Below are positions 42,840-51,504 of a stretch of DNA of 64,000 nt, one piece after another (the first letter of the stretch is position 1; each line of letters begins with the position of its first letter). This stretch comes from an uncultured Bacteroidales bacterium (GTDB taxonomy: Bacteria > Bacteroidota > Bacteroidia > Bacteroidales > P3). Made by a program: the position numbers and the translations under genes. A model generated the notes under the pieces. It did no database searches. It was not told the DNA's origin and was given only the letters and a program-made list of their open reading frames with translations. Location of the stretch: positions 107,295 through 171,294 of the forward strand of contig ONEY01000003.1 of the NCBI GenBank assembly GCA_900316965.1. The letters run 5' to 3'.

Positions 42840-44300
42840 TTAACTGTCTAATATTTCGTTAATTCTGTCGAACAACTCTATTCTATTCTTTTCCCATTCA
42901 TTCAACAAATCAGGCAGTGATTGTGTGGGTTTGTCGCTTTTCACTTCTAGACGAGAGACATATTGTGAGATGTTCAGTGTGGCACCATTGTCAAGTATCT
43001 GTTTGTTGGTGACTACTTTGGCAAAACCCGCAATGTCTTTATACTCCTTATATGCATTGAAAATCTTGTCGATATGCTGAGGTTCGAGGGTGCTGATGGT
43101 CTTGTCGCGCTTCACCTCGTCGACGGCATTGATGAAGAGAATCTTGCCCCGACGATTGGCGGGCTTCTGCATACGGCATATCAGCAGGCAGGCCTCCATT
43201 GGGGAGTTGTAGAAAAGATTGGGGCCCAGACCGATGACGCAGTCGACGCAGTCGCTCTCAATCATGCGGCGACGCATCTCGCGCTCGGCATCACGGAACA
43301 GGATGCCATGAGGCCACAACACCACACAACGTCCGGTGTCGGACTTGAGGCTCTTCATGATATGCTGCTGGAAGGCATAGTCGGCACAGCCTTGCGGTGG
43401 GGTGCCCCAAATGTTACGTCCGTAGGGGTCGTTGGTGAAGGCTGCCTGGTCCCAACTCTTGATGGAGTATGGCGGATTGGCCAGCACGATGTCGAACTGT
43501 TGCAGTTGGTCGTACTTCATAAAGAGCGGGTTGCTAAGCGTATTCCCACGCACAATATTGAACTCCTCGAAGCCGTGCAGCAGCATGTTCATACGGGCAA
43601 TACCTGAGGTGATAAGGTTGATCTCCTGTCCATAAAGACGCAAGGTGCGGTATTCCTTTCCTTGGTCCTTGAGCATCATGGCACAGTTGAGCAACAAGCC
43701 GCCACTACCACAGGTGGGGTCATAGACGCTCTCGCCTTCTTTCGGGTCGGCAATCAGCGTCATAAGTCTCACCACGGTACGGTTGGTGTAGAACTCGGCG
43801 GCGGTGTGACCGCTATCGTCGGCAAACTTCTTTATGAGAAACTCGTAGGCGTTGCCCAACTCGTCATTGGGCACATTCTTGATATTGAGGTTGCGGGAGG
43901 AGAAATGTTCGATTAGTTGACACAACAAACTGTCGGACAGACGCTCTTTGTTGGTCCAGTCGGCATCGCCGAAGATGCCCTGGAGCTGTTGGTTGTTGAC
44001 CTTCTGGATGGTGTTCAATGCATCGTTGATGGCTTTGCCTACATTCACAGTAATCTGCCGTACTTGGTTCCAATGGGCCTTGGCAGGTACTTTGAAACGG
44101 TGGTTCTCGTCAAAGGCAGCATATTCAAGATCACCGTCACTCTCGGCGAGGGCTTCCTCGTATTCCTCGTCATAGACATCACATATGCGCTTGTAGAAAA
44201 GCAATGGGAAGATATACTGCTTGTAATCGCCGGCATCAATAAACCCACGAAGATAGGTGGCAGCACCCCAAAGATAGGATTCAAGTTCTTTCTGTGTCAT
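42840..44300 (-). CDS. hsdM: Type I DNA methyltransferase subunit HsdM (second in operon)
   Basis: A 486-residue N6-adenine methyltransferase. The N-terminal helical domain begins ELESYLWGAATYLRGFIDAG. The SAM site is YDPTCGSGGLLLN, and the catalytic NPPY motif is in DIVLANPPYSIKSWDQAAF. It overlaps hsdM at 44297-45772 by four bases, so both are translationally linked. The two share overall plan but differ throughout, so they are not recent duplicates. It would methylate, together with HsdS, the site the system protects. GC-rich relative to the regulator that follows. Confidence 0.92.
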   Translation of the reverse strand: MTQKELESYLWGAATYLRGFIDAGDYKQYIFPLLFYKRICDVYDEEYEEALAESDGDLEYAAFDENHRFKVPAKAHWNQVRQITVNVGKAINDALNTIQKVNNQQLQGIFGDADWTNKERLSDSLLCQLIEHFSSRNLNIKNVPNDELGNAYEFLIKKFADDSGHTAAEFYTNRTVVRLMTLIADPKEGESVYDPTCGSGGLLLNCAMMLKDQGKEYRTLRLYGQEINLITSGIARMNMLLHGFEEFNIVRGNTLSNPLFMKYDQLQQFDIVLANPPYSIKSWDQAAFTNDPYGRNIWGTPPQGCADYAFQQHIMKSLKSDTGRCVVLWPHGILFRDAEREMRRRMIESDCVDCVIGLGPNLFYNSPMEACLLICRMQKPANRRGKILFINAVDEVKRDKTISTLEPQHIDKIFNAYKEYKDIAGFAKVVTNKQILDNGATLNISQYVSRLEVKSDKPTQSLPDLLNEWEKNRIELFDRINEILDS

Positions 44301-45772
44301 TGGGCAAACTCCTTAAGCAGTTGAATGAAACGTTCTTCGGCCTCACGGGCTTCCTTTGCGGCAATGCGCAGCTGGTCTTTGGCCTCTTCGAGAGTGGGCA
44401 GGTTGTCTACAACTTCTTTCTCCACATAAAGAGGTATGTTCAGGTTGTAGTCATTGCTGCGGATATCCTCAAGCGTGGCAACTTTTGCGTGGTTCTTTAC
44501 GTCGCTGAAATTGGAATACCAACCATAGATAGTGTTGATGTGCTCTTCCTCGAGTGTGTTTTGTGCACGACCTTTTCTCACCTGATCGGCGGCATCAAGG
44601 AACAATACCTTGCCTTTTCTCGACTTGTCTTTACATGCCCTGAATACCAGAATACAGGCCGAAAGCGTGGCACCATAAAAGATATTATCGCCAAGCCCTA
44701 TCACGGCTTCCAACAAATCGTTTTCCAGCAGTACGGAACGTATCTTGGCTTCGGCATGTTTGCGGAAGAGAGCCCCGTGGGGCAATACCACCGCCACACG
44801 TCCAGACTTCTCATCCATCGATTTGATCATATGCTGCACCCAAGCCATATCGCCATTGCCGTTGGGTGGCATACCTGCGATATTGCGTCCGTAAAGGTCA
44901 TCGGCCCACACTTCGGCACCCCAATTCTTAAGCGAGAATGGCGGGTTGGCAATGACAATATCGAACTGCTGCATCTTGTCATACTTGAAGAACTTGGGTT
45001 CACGAAGTGTATCGCCACGTTCGATATAGAAATCCTCGATACCGTGAAGAAACATATTCATGCGTGCTATAGTGGAGGTGGTGAGGTTCTTCTCCTGACC
45101 ATAGAGCTTCAATGTACGGTAGTCGCCACCTTTTTGTTTGACCTGCTCAATACATTCCAAAAGCATTCCGGCTGTACCACAAGCGGGGTCGTAGATGGTT
45201 TCGCCTGCTTGAGGGTTGACAATCAATCCCATCAAGCGGACAACGGAACGAGGTGTGTAGAACTCACCAGCCTTTTTGTTAGTTTGGTCGGCGAACATCT
45301 TTATCAGATACTCGTATGCTCGGCCAAGGACATCTGGCTCCACATTGGAGTTGGAGAGATTGTATTGAGAATAATGCTCAATGAGACGGCAAAGGAGTTC
45401 ATCAGACAGTTTGTCCTTGTTTGTCCATGCAGCATCGCCAAAGATGTTGGCCAGGTATTGAGGGTTGGCTTGCTCAATTTGAGAGAAAGCCCCTTTAATG
45501 GCACTACCGACATTAGTGGTAACCACTCTTACATCATTCCAATGGCAACCCCTCGGTATGATAAAGCGGTGCATCTCGTTAGCAGAAGCATAGTCATGGT
45601 CTCCTTCGCTCTCTTTCAACGCTTCGGTGTATTCCTCATCATAGACATCCGAGATACGTTTGAAGAACAGCAGTGGGAATATATATACCTTAAAGTCAGC
45701 TGCATCGACAGGACCTTTCAATATCCACGCAGCCTTTGATAGGTATTGCTCTAATTGAGATAAAGTCAGCAT
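44297..45772 (-). CDS. hsdM: Type I DNA methyltransferase subunit HsdM (first in operon)
   Basis: A 491-residue N6-adenine methyltransferase and the first gene of the restriction operon. The SAM motif is YDPACGTAGMLLE and the catalytic motif is NPPF in DIVIANPPFSLKNWGAEV. FPLLFFKRISDVYDEEY and EFYTPRSVVRLMG are conserved in HsdM. NPPF and NPPY are both active variants, so nothing here suggests a dead enzyme. It begins 69 bases from the C69 dipeptidase end, and any promoter must sit in that short gap or upstream. Confidence 0.92.
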   Translation of the reverse strand: MLTLSQLEQYLSKAAWILKGPVDAADFKVYIFPLLFFKRISDVYDEEYTEALKESEGDHDYASANEMHRFIIPRGCHWNDVRVVTTNVGSAIKGAFSQIEQANPQYLANIFGDAAWTNKDKLSDELLCRLIEHYSQYNLSNSNVEPDVLGRAYEYLIKMFADQTNKKAGEFYTPRSVVRLMGLIVNPQAGETIYDPACGTAGMLLECIEQVKQKGGDYRTLKLYGQEKNLTTSTIARMNMFLHGIEDFYIERGDTLREPKFFKYDKMQQFDIVIANPPFSLKNWGAEVWADDLYGRNIAGMPPNGNGDMAWVQHMIKSMDEKSGRVAVVLPHGALFRKHAEAKIRSVLLENDLLEAVIGLGDNIFYGATLSACILVFRACKDKSRKGKVLFLDAADQVRKGRAQNTLEEEHINTIYGWYSNFSDVKNHAKVATLEDIRSNDYNLNIPLYVEKEVVDNLPTLEEAKDQLRIAAKEAREAEERFIQLLKEFAQ

Positions 45773-45788
45773 TTAGGGGTTTATATTT

Positions 45789-45827
45789 AAAATGATAGCC
45801 GATTTGTAAAGAATCGGCTATCATTTT
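45789..45827. terminator. Strong bidirectional hairpin between the C69 gene and hsdM
   Basis: AAAATGATAGCCGATT and AATCGGCTATCATTTT form a perfect 16-pair stem around a seven-base loop. On the minus strand it ends the upstream C69 dipeptidase transcript before the restriction operon. Confidence 0.8.
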
Positions 45828-45841
45828 AAGTTTATGTCGTT

Positions 45842-47602
45842 TTATTTTGCCTCGATGATGTTGCCGTGATCTTTGACAATCATGCGATAGTACCACTGTG
45901 GATATTCCGGCTGGCTGGGCGATGCGCATCCGCCAAACTCGGTGCGTTTGAATTTGCCGCCCTCTTCTTTCTTGACATTGCCGTCAATGTATTTAACCAG
46001 AAGATATTGGTCTAGTTTGTTCCACTCATCCATCATCTTCTTTGCCTGACGGTTGCTGAAATCGTTGAGGAGTGTGGTGAGCTCTGACTCGGTGGCGGCT
46101 TTGAAACGGTTGTCGCTTCTCTCCACGTCGGTTATAAAGCCTTCCTCAAGACTGGTTTGAACCTTTTGGAGGTCTACTATCATGTCTTTATAGCGTCCGT
46201 AGACGAAGTTGGTAACGCGGTTGAAGAGCCAGAAAGCTGATGTTGGGCTGTAGGTCAGCATATCGCCATTGCCTTCGCGGAAGCAGAGTGGTATCTCGGT
46301 GATGCCGCAATACATGGGGCAGTATACGGTCGAGTAGGTGTCGTCGACACCAAACCAAATGATGCCGCCAACTTTGTTGGGCAGCCAGCTACGGCACTGT
46401 GCCACAAAGCTGAAACCGGTTTGCTGGGTAGATGTGGCACGTTCGTGGATATATTCTTTGCCGTCCACTTTGAAGCCCATGGGACGCCAGCGGTAGGGGC
46501 AAGCGAAAGGACCGGCTCCGACATCCTGGGTCATATCCATGGCGGTGCCTTCGTAATGGTCGCGCATAAGGTCCATAACCTCTTTAACATCAACCTTGTG
46601 ATCGGGTTTGATCCACAGGGGCATGCGCTCGGCGTTGACATCGCCCATAGCGTATTTCTCGTATTTCGACATACTGGCGTTGACGCGACGGAACATGGCA
46701 TATACTCGTGCGTCGCAGGCGCGGATGCCACTGAAAGTAAGAGGCGCGTAGGTGTCGGTGAAGCTAAAGTCGGCGTCGGTGCCGTTATACCAGCCGCAGG
46801 CGCGTGCGAAGGTGATCACATCCGAGCTGTAAACGCATTCCACTTCAGGTTCGAAAACATAGTCGATATGTGCGCTGCTGATGGCGCTGTGAAGACCTTT
46901 ACCTTTGGCTTTGTTAAATTTCTTGGGTTCCTGGGGGAACTTGGTGATGCGTGCCTGGTTGGCGTGACCGCACACATATCCGTCGGGAATGCGGCGGGCC
47001 ACCCATACGGCGCCGTCGGTGTATTTGTATTTCAGCTTCTTGCTAAGGTCGGCCTTGGCAAGGTTGGGGCGTTTGCCTATAAGCTCGAAAATCCAAACCT
47101 CGTTGGGGTCACAGATGCTGAAGCTTTCGCCTTCGCTGTGGTAGGGGTATTGGCTGAGGAAGCCGGCGAGGACCTGGATGGCTTCGCGGGCATTGCGGGC
47201 GCGCTGCAGGGTAAGGTAGATGAGCGAGCCGTAGTCGATGCCGCCCTCTATTTCGTTGGCAAGCTCTTCACGGCCGCCATAGGTGGTTTCGCCTATAGCA
47301 AGCTGATGTTCGTTGATGTTGCCAACAACGCTGTAGGTCTGAGCGACTTGGGGAATTTTGATAAGGGGCTTGCCGGTGTCCCAGTCAACCACTTGTATCA
47401 TCTCGCCTGCGGGATATTTGGCGGCGCGGCGATAGTAGAGTTCGCCATAAAGCACGTGGCTGTCGGCGGCATAGGTAATCATTGTCGAGCCGTCCTTGGT
47501 GGCTCCCTTGGTGAAAAGGAAATTGGTGCATGCTTTGGATGTGCCTCCGCTGACAAAGGCGGCAACAAGCAAAGCAGAAGCAAATAGCTTACTGATTTTC
47601 AT
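45842..47602 (-). CDS. Secreted C69-family dipeptidase (second paralogue)
   Basis: A 586-residue paralogue of the protein at 33322-35010. The ATG at 47602 gives a normal signal peptide, MKISKLFASALLVAAFVSGG, followed by TSKACTNFLFTKGATKDGS, so the cysteine becomes the N-terminal nucleophile; an upstream in-frame ATG at 47743 would add 47 non-signal-like residues. The two paralogues share long stretches, such as GTAMDMTQDVG, GPFACPYRWRPMGF and SFVAQCRSWLPNKVGGIIWF. A minus-strand -7 box TAAATTTG lies at 47657-47650, with a weak -33. Followed by a strong terminator before hsdM. Confidence 0.9.
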   Translation of the reverse strand: MKISKLFASALLVAAFVSGGTSKACTNFLFTKGATKDGSTMITYAADSHVLYGELYYRRAAKYPAGEMIQVVDWDTGKPLIKIPQVAQTYSVVGNINEHQLAIGETTYGGREELANEIEGGIDYGSLIYLTLQRARNAREAIQVLAGFLSQYPYHSEGESFSICDPNEVWIFELIGKRPNLAKADLSKKLKYKYTDGAVWVARRIPDGYVCGHANQARITKFPQEPKKFNKAKGKGLHSAISSAHIDYVFEPEVECVYSSDVITFARACGWYNGTDADFSFTDTYAPLTFSGIRACDARVYAMFRRVNASMSKYEKYAMGDVNAERMPLWIKPDHKVDVKEVMDLMRDHYEGTAMDMTQDVGAGPFACPYRWRPMGFKVDGKEYIHERATSTQQTGFSFVAQCRSWLPNKVGGIIWFGVDDTYSTVYCPMYCGITEIPLCFREGNGDMLTYSPTSAFWLFNRVTNFVYGRYKDMIVDLQKVQTSLEEGFITDVERSDNRFKAATESELTTLLNDFSNRQAKKMMDEWNKLDQYLLVKYIDGNVKKEEGGKFKRTEFGGCASPSQPEYPQWYYRMIVKDHGNIIEAK

Positions 47603-48168
47603 ATTATTAATATTAATTATGTAATTATTTTTACAATTATAATAAAATGCAAATTTACATAAAAAAATAAGATAATAGGGCACTAATTGAAAAAAGAGTG
47701 AAAAAAGAAATAATTGGAGCGTGGCACACCGAACTGTCGACACTCCTCGTCGGCACCATATGCCTAAGTCCGCTATGAGTCCGCTATGAGTTCGCTAAAA
47801 GGTTCCTCTTTGTCTGTTTTCATCATTACATTTCACAAAAGAAAATACTGCAGTTGCCTAACGTTGGCCACGAGTGGTGTTTGATGGTCTTGTGCCGCTC
47901 TTGTCATCGGTATTTCGTCCATCGAATGACTTCAATTCCTTTTCTGCCGAAGGCTCTACTCTTTTTCGCAGCCGCTGGCTTTGTCATCCCTAGGGTCAAC
48001 GAAAAAAACTCAAAAATTCTCTTTTCTTATTTATAAAAAGCGACGTTTTATGGCGCTTCAGCCTTAGGGGTGATATAGTAATATAATGATAATTTGCGTT
48101 ATATAATGTCTTTTGTCAAAGAGCATGTGTATTTCGATTTTTTTGTGTAGTTTTGCAATCCAAAACAT
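47603..48168. other. Non-coding region upstream of the C69 gene and tRNA-Ala
   Basis: No credible gene. It holds the -7 box of the C69 gene, a short 11-base tandem (TCCGCTATGAG twice plus a partial third copy, 47769-47797), and the candidate tRNA promoter at 48148. The middle part (about 47830-48050) has no feature I can name. Confidence 0.5.
48148..48155 (+). promoter_or_regulatory. -7 promoter box of tRNA-Ala
   Basis: TAGTTTTG matches TAnnTTTG and ends 13 bases before the tRNA gene, suitable for transcription starting just upstream of the mature 5' end. No good TTTG -33 box was found at 19-21 bases. Confidence 0.45.
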
Positions 48169-48241
48169 GGGGTATTAGCTCATCTGGTAGAGCATTTGGT
48201 TCGCAATCAAAAGGTAGTGGGTTCGAGTCCCATATACTCCA
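48169..48241 (+). tRNA. tRNA-Ala (anticodon CGC)
   Basis: A 73-base tRNA. The acceptor arms GGGGTAT and ATACTCC contain the G3-U70 pair that is the alanine identity element. The anticodon loop TTCGCAA presents CGC, reading GCG. D-arm AGCTCATCTGGTAGAGC and T-arm GTGGGTTCGAGTCCCAT are canonical. CCA is not encoded. Confidence 0.92.
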
Positions 48242-48336
48242 CAAAAGGCAGTTTGTTTATTCTTTGAAAGGAAGAGTAAACAGCTGGTTTTGTTGTATCT
48301 ATTATCCGGGTTACACAAACCATTTTGTCAATATAA

Positions 48337-50184
48337 GTGAGAAATCAGTATCAAGATAGGAGCTCTGTAATACGTTTGATATTCATCATTGTGGGGTTAA
48401 TCTTCATAGTGAGGCTCTCTGTATTGCAGATTTTCGACGGCACCTATCGCGAACTTGCCGACCAGCAGGCGCTGCGCAACGTCACTCAGTATCCCGCCCG
48501 CGGCCTTATCTACGACCGCGACGGTGAGTTGCTGGTACACAACGAGGCTGTCTACGATCTTATGGTGATTCCAAAGATGGTGAAAATAGACACAGCCCAT
48601 TTTTGCGAGGTTATGGGTATCAGCCGCGAGGAGTTCGACGCGCGCATGAACAAAGCCTGCCGCTACTCTACCTACACACCGTCGATTTTCATGAAACAGG
48701 TGTCGAAAGAGGAATACGGCTCATGGCAGAATCAGATGTACCGATTCCATGGTTTCTTTGTCCAGCAGCGCACGTTGCGCATATACGACAAACCTATCGC
48801 CGCTCATGTCCTCGGCTATGTCGGCGAGGTGGATCAGAACGAGACGGAAAGCGACAGCTACTACCGTCAGGGCGACTATATCGGCAAAAGCGGCCTTGAG
48901 AAATCTTACGAAACGGTGCTCCGCGGTGTTAAAGGCAAGAAAATTATGCATGTCGATGTGCACAACAGAGAGATTGGTCCTTATCTTGGCGGCGCCAAAG
49001 ACACTATGGCCGTTGAGGGTGGCAACCTCTATACCACTCTCGACGCTGAGTTGCAGGAGTATGCCGAAAGCCTGATGGCAAACAAGCGCGGATGTATTGT
49101 GGCCATTGAGCCTTCTACTGGCGAAGTGCTCACTATGGTGTCGGCTCCTTGCTACGACCCCAATTTGCTGGTGGGGCGCGTCAGAGGCGAGAACTATATC
49201 AAGTTGCTGCAGGACATAAGCAAGCCCCTCTTCAACAGGGCTCTGCAGGCTCAATATCCTCCGGGATCTATTTTCAAAGTGGCTCAGGCTATGACGGCAC
49301 TCAACATTGGTGTTATTACCGCCGAGTCGGGATTCCCCTGCAACAAGTCGCTGGTGGGATGCCACAACCACCCCAGCGCCTCGTGCGTGCAAGACGCCAT
49401 TAAGATGTCTTGCAACCCCTATTTCTATTTCGTTTACCGTCGTGTCATTCAGCAGGGTAAGTATAAAAACATCTACCGCGACAGCCCTTATGGCTTGGCT
49501 ATGTGGCACGACTACATGCAGCGATTCGGATTTGGCATGAGACTGCCCATCGACTTGCCCAGCGTTATGAGCGGCAACATACCCGACACTAACTACTACA
49601 ACCGCTGGTACGGTCCTGGGAAATGGGCATTCTCAACCATCTATTCCAACAGCATCGGCCAAGGTGAGGTTGAGGTTGTGCCTCTGCAAATGGCCAACTT
49701 GGCCTGTATTGTGGCCAACAGGGGTTACTATATCACTCCTCATCTGGTAAGGTACTACGGCCCCGACTCAACCCGCAACGAGGAGTTCTACACTCGCCAT
49801 GAGACAGGCATAGACCCCAAACATATTGAGGTCGTCGCCGCCGGAATGTATGGCGCCGTTCATGGCGCCGGTGGCACTGCCCACAAGGCCGACATCCCCG
49901 ACATTGAAGTCTGTGGCAAAACGGGAACAGCTCAAAATATTGGCGACGACCACTCGGTGTTTATCTCCTTCGCTCCTCGCAACAATCCTAAAATAGCTGT
50001 GGCCGTCTATGTCGAAAACGCACGAGGCGGCGGCGGCTCTTGGGCGGCTCCAATAGCCAGCTTGGTCATAGAGAAATACATACGTGGCGAGGTGAAACGC
50101 AAAGACTTTGAACGCATGTACCGCGAGGCCGCGCCTTGCCAGAAACTGCCCCTGGCTCGCACAGGAAAAAAGAAAAAGAAATAA
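48337..50184 (+). CDS. mrdA: Penicillin-binding protein 2
   Basis: A 615-residue class B PBP for cell-wall elongation. It begins at a GTG (48337), with a membrane helix at about 12-32 and then the dimerisation motif RNVTQYPARGLIYDRDGELL. The transpeptidase site has SxxK in YPPGSIFKVAQ, SxN in SIGQGEVEV-region sequence and KTG in CGKTGTAQNIGDDHSVF. Its stop overlaps the rodA start (taATG), a coupling typical of mrdA-rodA pairs. It lies just downstream of tRNA-Ala. Confidence 0.93.
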   Translation: MRNQYQDRSSVIRLIFIIVGLIFIVRLSVLQIFDGTYRELADQQALRNVTQYPARGLIYDRDGELLVHNEAVYDLMVIPKMVKIDTAHFCEVMGISREEFDARMNKACRYSTYTPSIFMKQVSKEEYGSWQNQMYRFHGFFVQQRTLRIYDKPIAAHVLGYVGEVDQNETESDSYYRQGDYIGKSGLEKSYETVLRGVKGKKIMHVDVHNREIGPYLGGAKDTMAVEGGNLYTTLDAELQEYAESLMANKRGCIVAIEPSTGEVLTMVSAPCYDPNLLVGRVRGENYIKLLQDISKPLFNRALQAQYPPGSIFKVAQAMTALNIGVITAESGFPCNKSLVGCHNHPSASCVQDAIKMSCNPYFYFVYRRVIQQGKYKNIYRDSPYGLAMWHDYMQRFGFGMRLPIDLPSVMSGNIPDTNYYNRWYGPGKWAFSTIYSNSIGQGEVEVVPLQMANLACIVANRGYYITPHLVRYYGPDSTRNEEFYTRHETGIDPKHIEVVAAGMYGAVHGAGGTAHKADIPDIEVCGKTGTAQNIGDDHSVFISFAPRNNPKIAVAVYVENARGGGGSWAAPIASLVIEKYIRGEVKRKDFERMYREAAPCQKLPLARTGKKKKK

Positions 50185-51431
50185 TGGAAAACAAGATAGA
50201 CTGGATAACTCTGCTGCTTTTCGGCGCCATTGTCATTTTCGGCTGGTTCAACATCTATGCCGCATGCTATGATGGCAACCACGCCGCCATTTTTGATTTC
50301 CAAACCAAACACGGCAAGCAATTGCTTTGGATTGGCGTCTCGCTGGTAATAGCGCTTATAATATCGCTCACCGACCCTCACATCTTTTCCTCAACAGCCT
50401 ATGTCATCTATCTTGTGATACTGGCATTGCTCATTATCACTCTGTTTATCGGCAAAGTCACCAAGGGCGGTTTGTCGTGGATTGATTTTGGCGCCTTCAA
50501 ATTCCAACCCTCCGAATTCGCCAAATTCGCCACAGCTCTGGCACTGGCAAAATACATGAGCACCCTCGACCTCGACTACCGCCTTCTACGCACCAAGATT
50601 GTGTCGTGGATGATAATACTTATCCCCGTTGGGTTGATTCTCCTCCAGCACGACACTGGATCGGCGCTGGTTTTCGCCGGCTTTCTGCTCCCCCTATTCC
50701 GCGAAGGTATGTCGGGTCGCATTTTGCTCTTTGGCGTCATCGCTGCTGTACTTTTCGTCATCGCGCTGCTTGTCAACAAGTATATCATAATGGCTATGCT
50801 GGCCGCCATTGGCCTTCTATACCTCTTTGTCTGGCTGGGCAAACGCACCCGCAGCCATTACACTTGGACTATTCTAATCTTTTTGGCTTGCACTCTTTTC
50901 ACCTTCTCCGTCGACTTTGTCTTCGACAATGTCCTCGAGCCTCATCAACGTGACCGCATTTATGTTCTGCTGGGCAAAACCACCGACACCAAAGGTACGG
51001 GCTACAATGTATACCAGTCCAAAATTGCCATAGGCTCAGGCGGATTCGCAGGCAAAGGCTATCTGAAAGGTACCATCACCAAGGCCGACTTTGTGCCTGA
51101 ACAGGAGACCGACTTCATTTTCTGCACCGTCGGCGAAGAATGGGGCTTTATGGGATCTGCTGTTATTATTGTACTGTATATGTGCTTGCTACTACGTTTA
51201 GTGCGACTCGCCGAACGTCAGTATTCTACCTTCTCGCGCTTCTATGGCTATTCTGTGGCAAGCATTCTGTTTATCCATTTCTTCATTAACATTGGCATGG
51301 TGCTCGGATTGTTGCCTGTCATCGGCATCCCTTTGCCTTTCTTCAGCTATGGCGGATCATCTCTGATGGCATTTACCATACTGCTATTCATATTTTTGCG
51401 TCAAGATCAAGAACGAACCAAGCCTATCTGA
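50184..51431 (+). CDS. rodA: Rod-shape protein RodA (SEDS peptidoglycan polymerase)
   Basis: A 415-residue SEDS-family glycosyltransferase that works with PBP2 in elongation. About ten hydrophobic segments are visible. Conserved pieces are KVTKGGLSWIDFGAFKFQPSE, the catalytic-loop region FVPEQETDFIFCTVGEEWGF, and the end LPFFSYGGSSLMA. I take the ATG at 50184, which overlaps the PBP2 stop by one base. A longer frame from 50136 would overlap mrdA by 49 bases and add charged residues before the first helix. Confidence 0.93.
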   Translation: MENKIDWITLLLFGAIVIFGWFNIYAACYDGNHAAIFDFQTKHGKQLLWIGVSLVIALIISLTDPHIFSSTAYVIYLVILALLIITLFIGKVTKGGLSWIDFGAFKFQPSEFAKFATALALAKYMSTLDLDYRLLRTKIVSWMIILIPVGLILLQHDTGSALVFAGFLLPLFREGMSGRILLFGVIAAVLFVIALLVNKYIIMAMLAAIGLLYLFVWLGKRTRSHYTWTILIFLACTLFTFSVDFVFDNVLEPHQRDRIYVLLGKTTDTKGTGYNVYQSKIAIGSGGFAGKGYLKGTITKADFVPEQETDFIFCTVGEEWGFMGSAVIIVLYMCLLLRLVRLAERQYSTFSRFYGYSVASILFIHFFINIGMVLGLLPVIGIPLPFFSYGGSSLMAFTILLFIFLRQDQERTKPI

Positions 51432-51504
51432 TGAAAACTTTTGGCACAATCGTGACAATGGCCTCTTTTGCAATTAAATAATAAAACATACTAAATACTT
51501 TCCA

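Noticed and set aside
44294..45739. A 481-codon open frame on the plus strand
   Set aside because: Exact antisense shadow of hsdM; no family features.
46421..47587. A 388-codon open frame on the plus strand
   Set aside because: Lies wholly antisense to the C69 dipeptidase, whose signal peptide and family motifs are clear. Its glycine/alanine/valine-rich translation is an effect of codon bias.
47854..48036. A 60-codon frame upstream of tRNA-Ala
   Set aside because: No promoter, no family, and codon use unlike the neighbours; probably chance.
48169..48241. tRNA-Ala as attachment site of an integrative element carrying the restriction island
   Set aside because: No integrase gene, no repeat of the tRNA 3' end seen at the other side of the island, and the island does not reach the tRNA.
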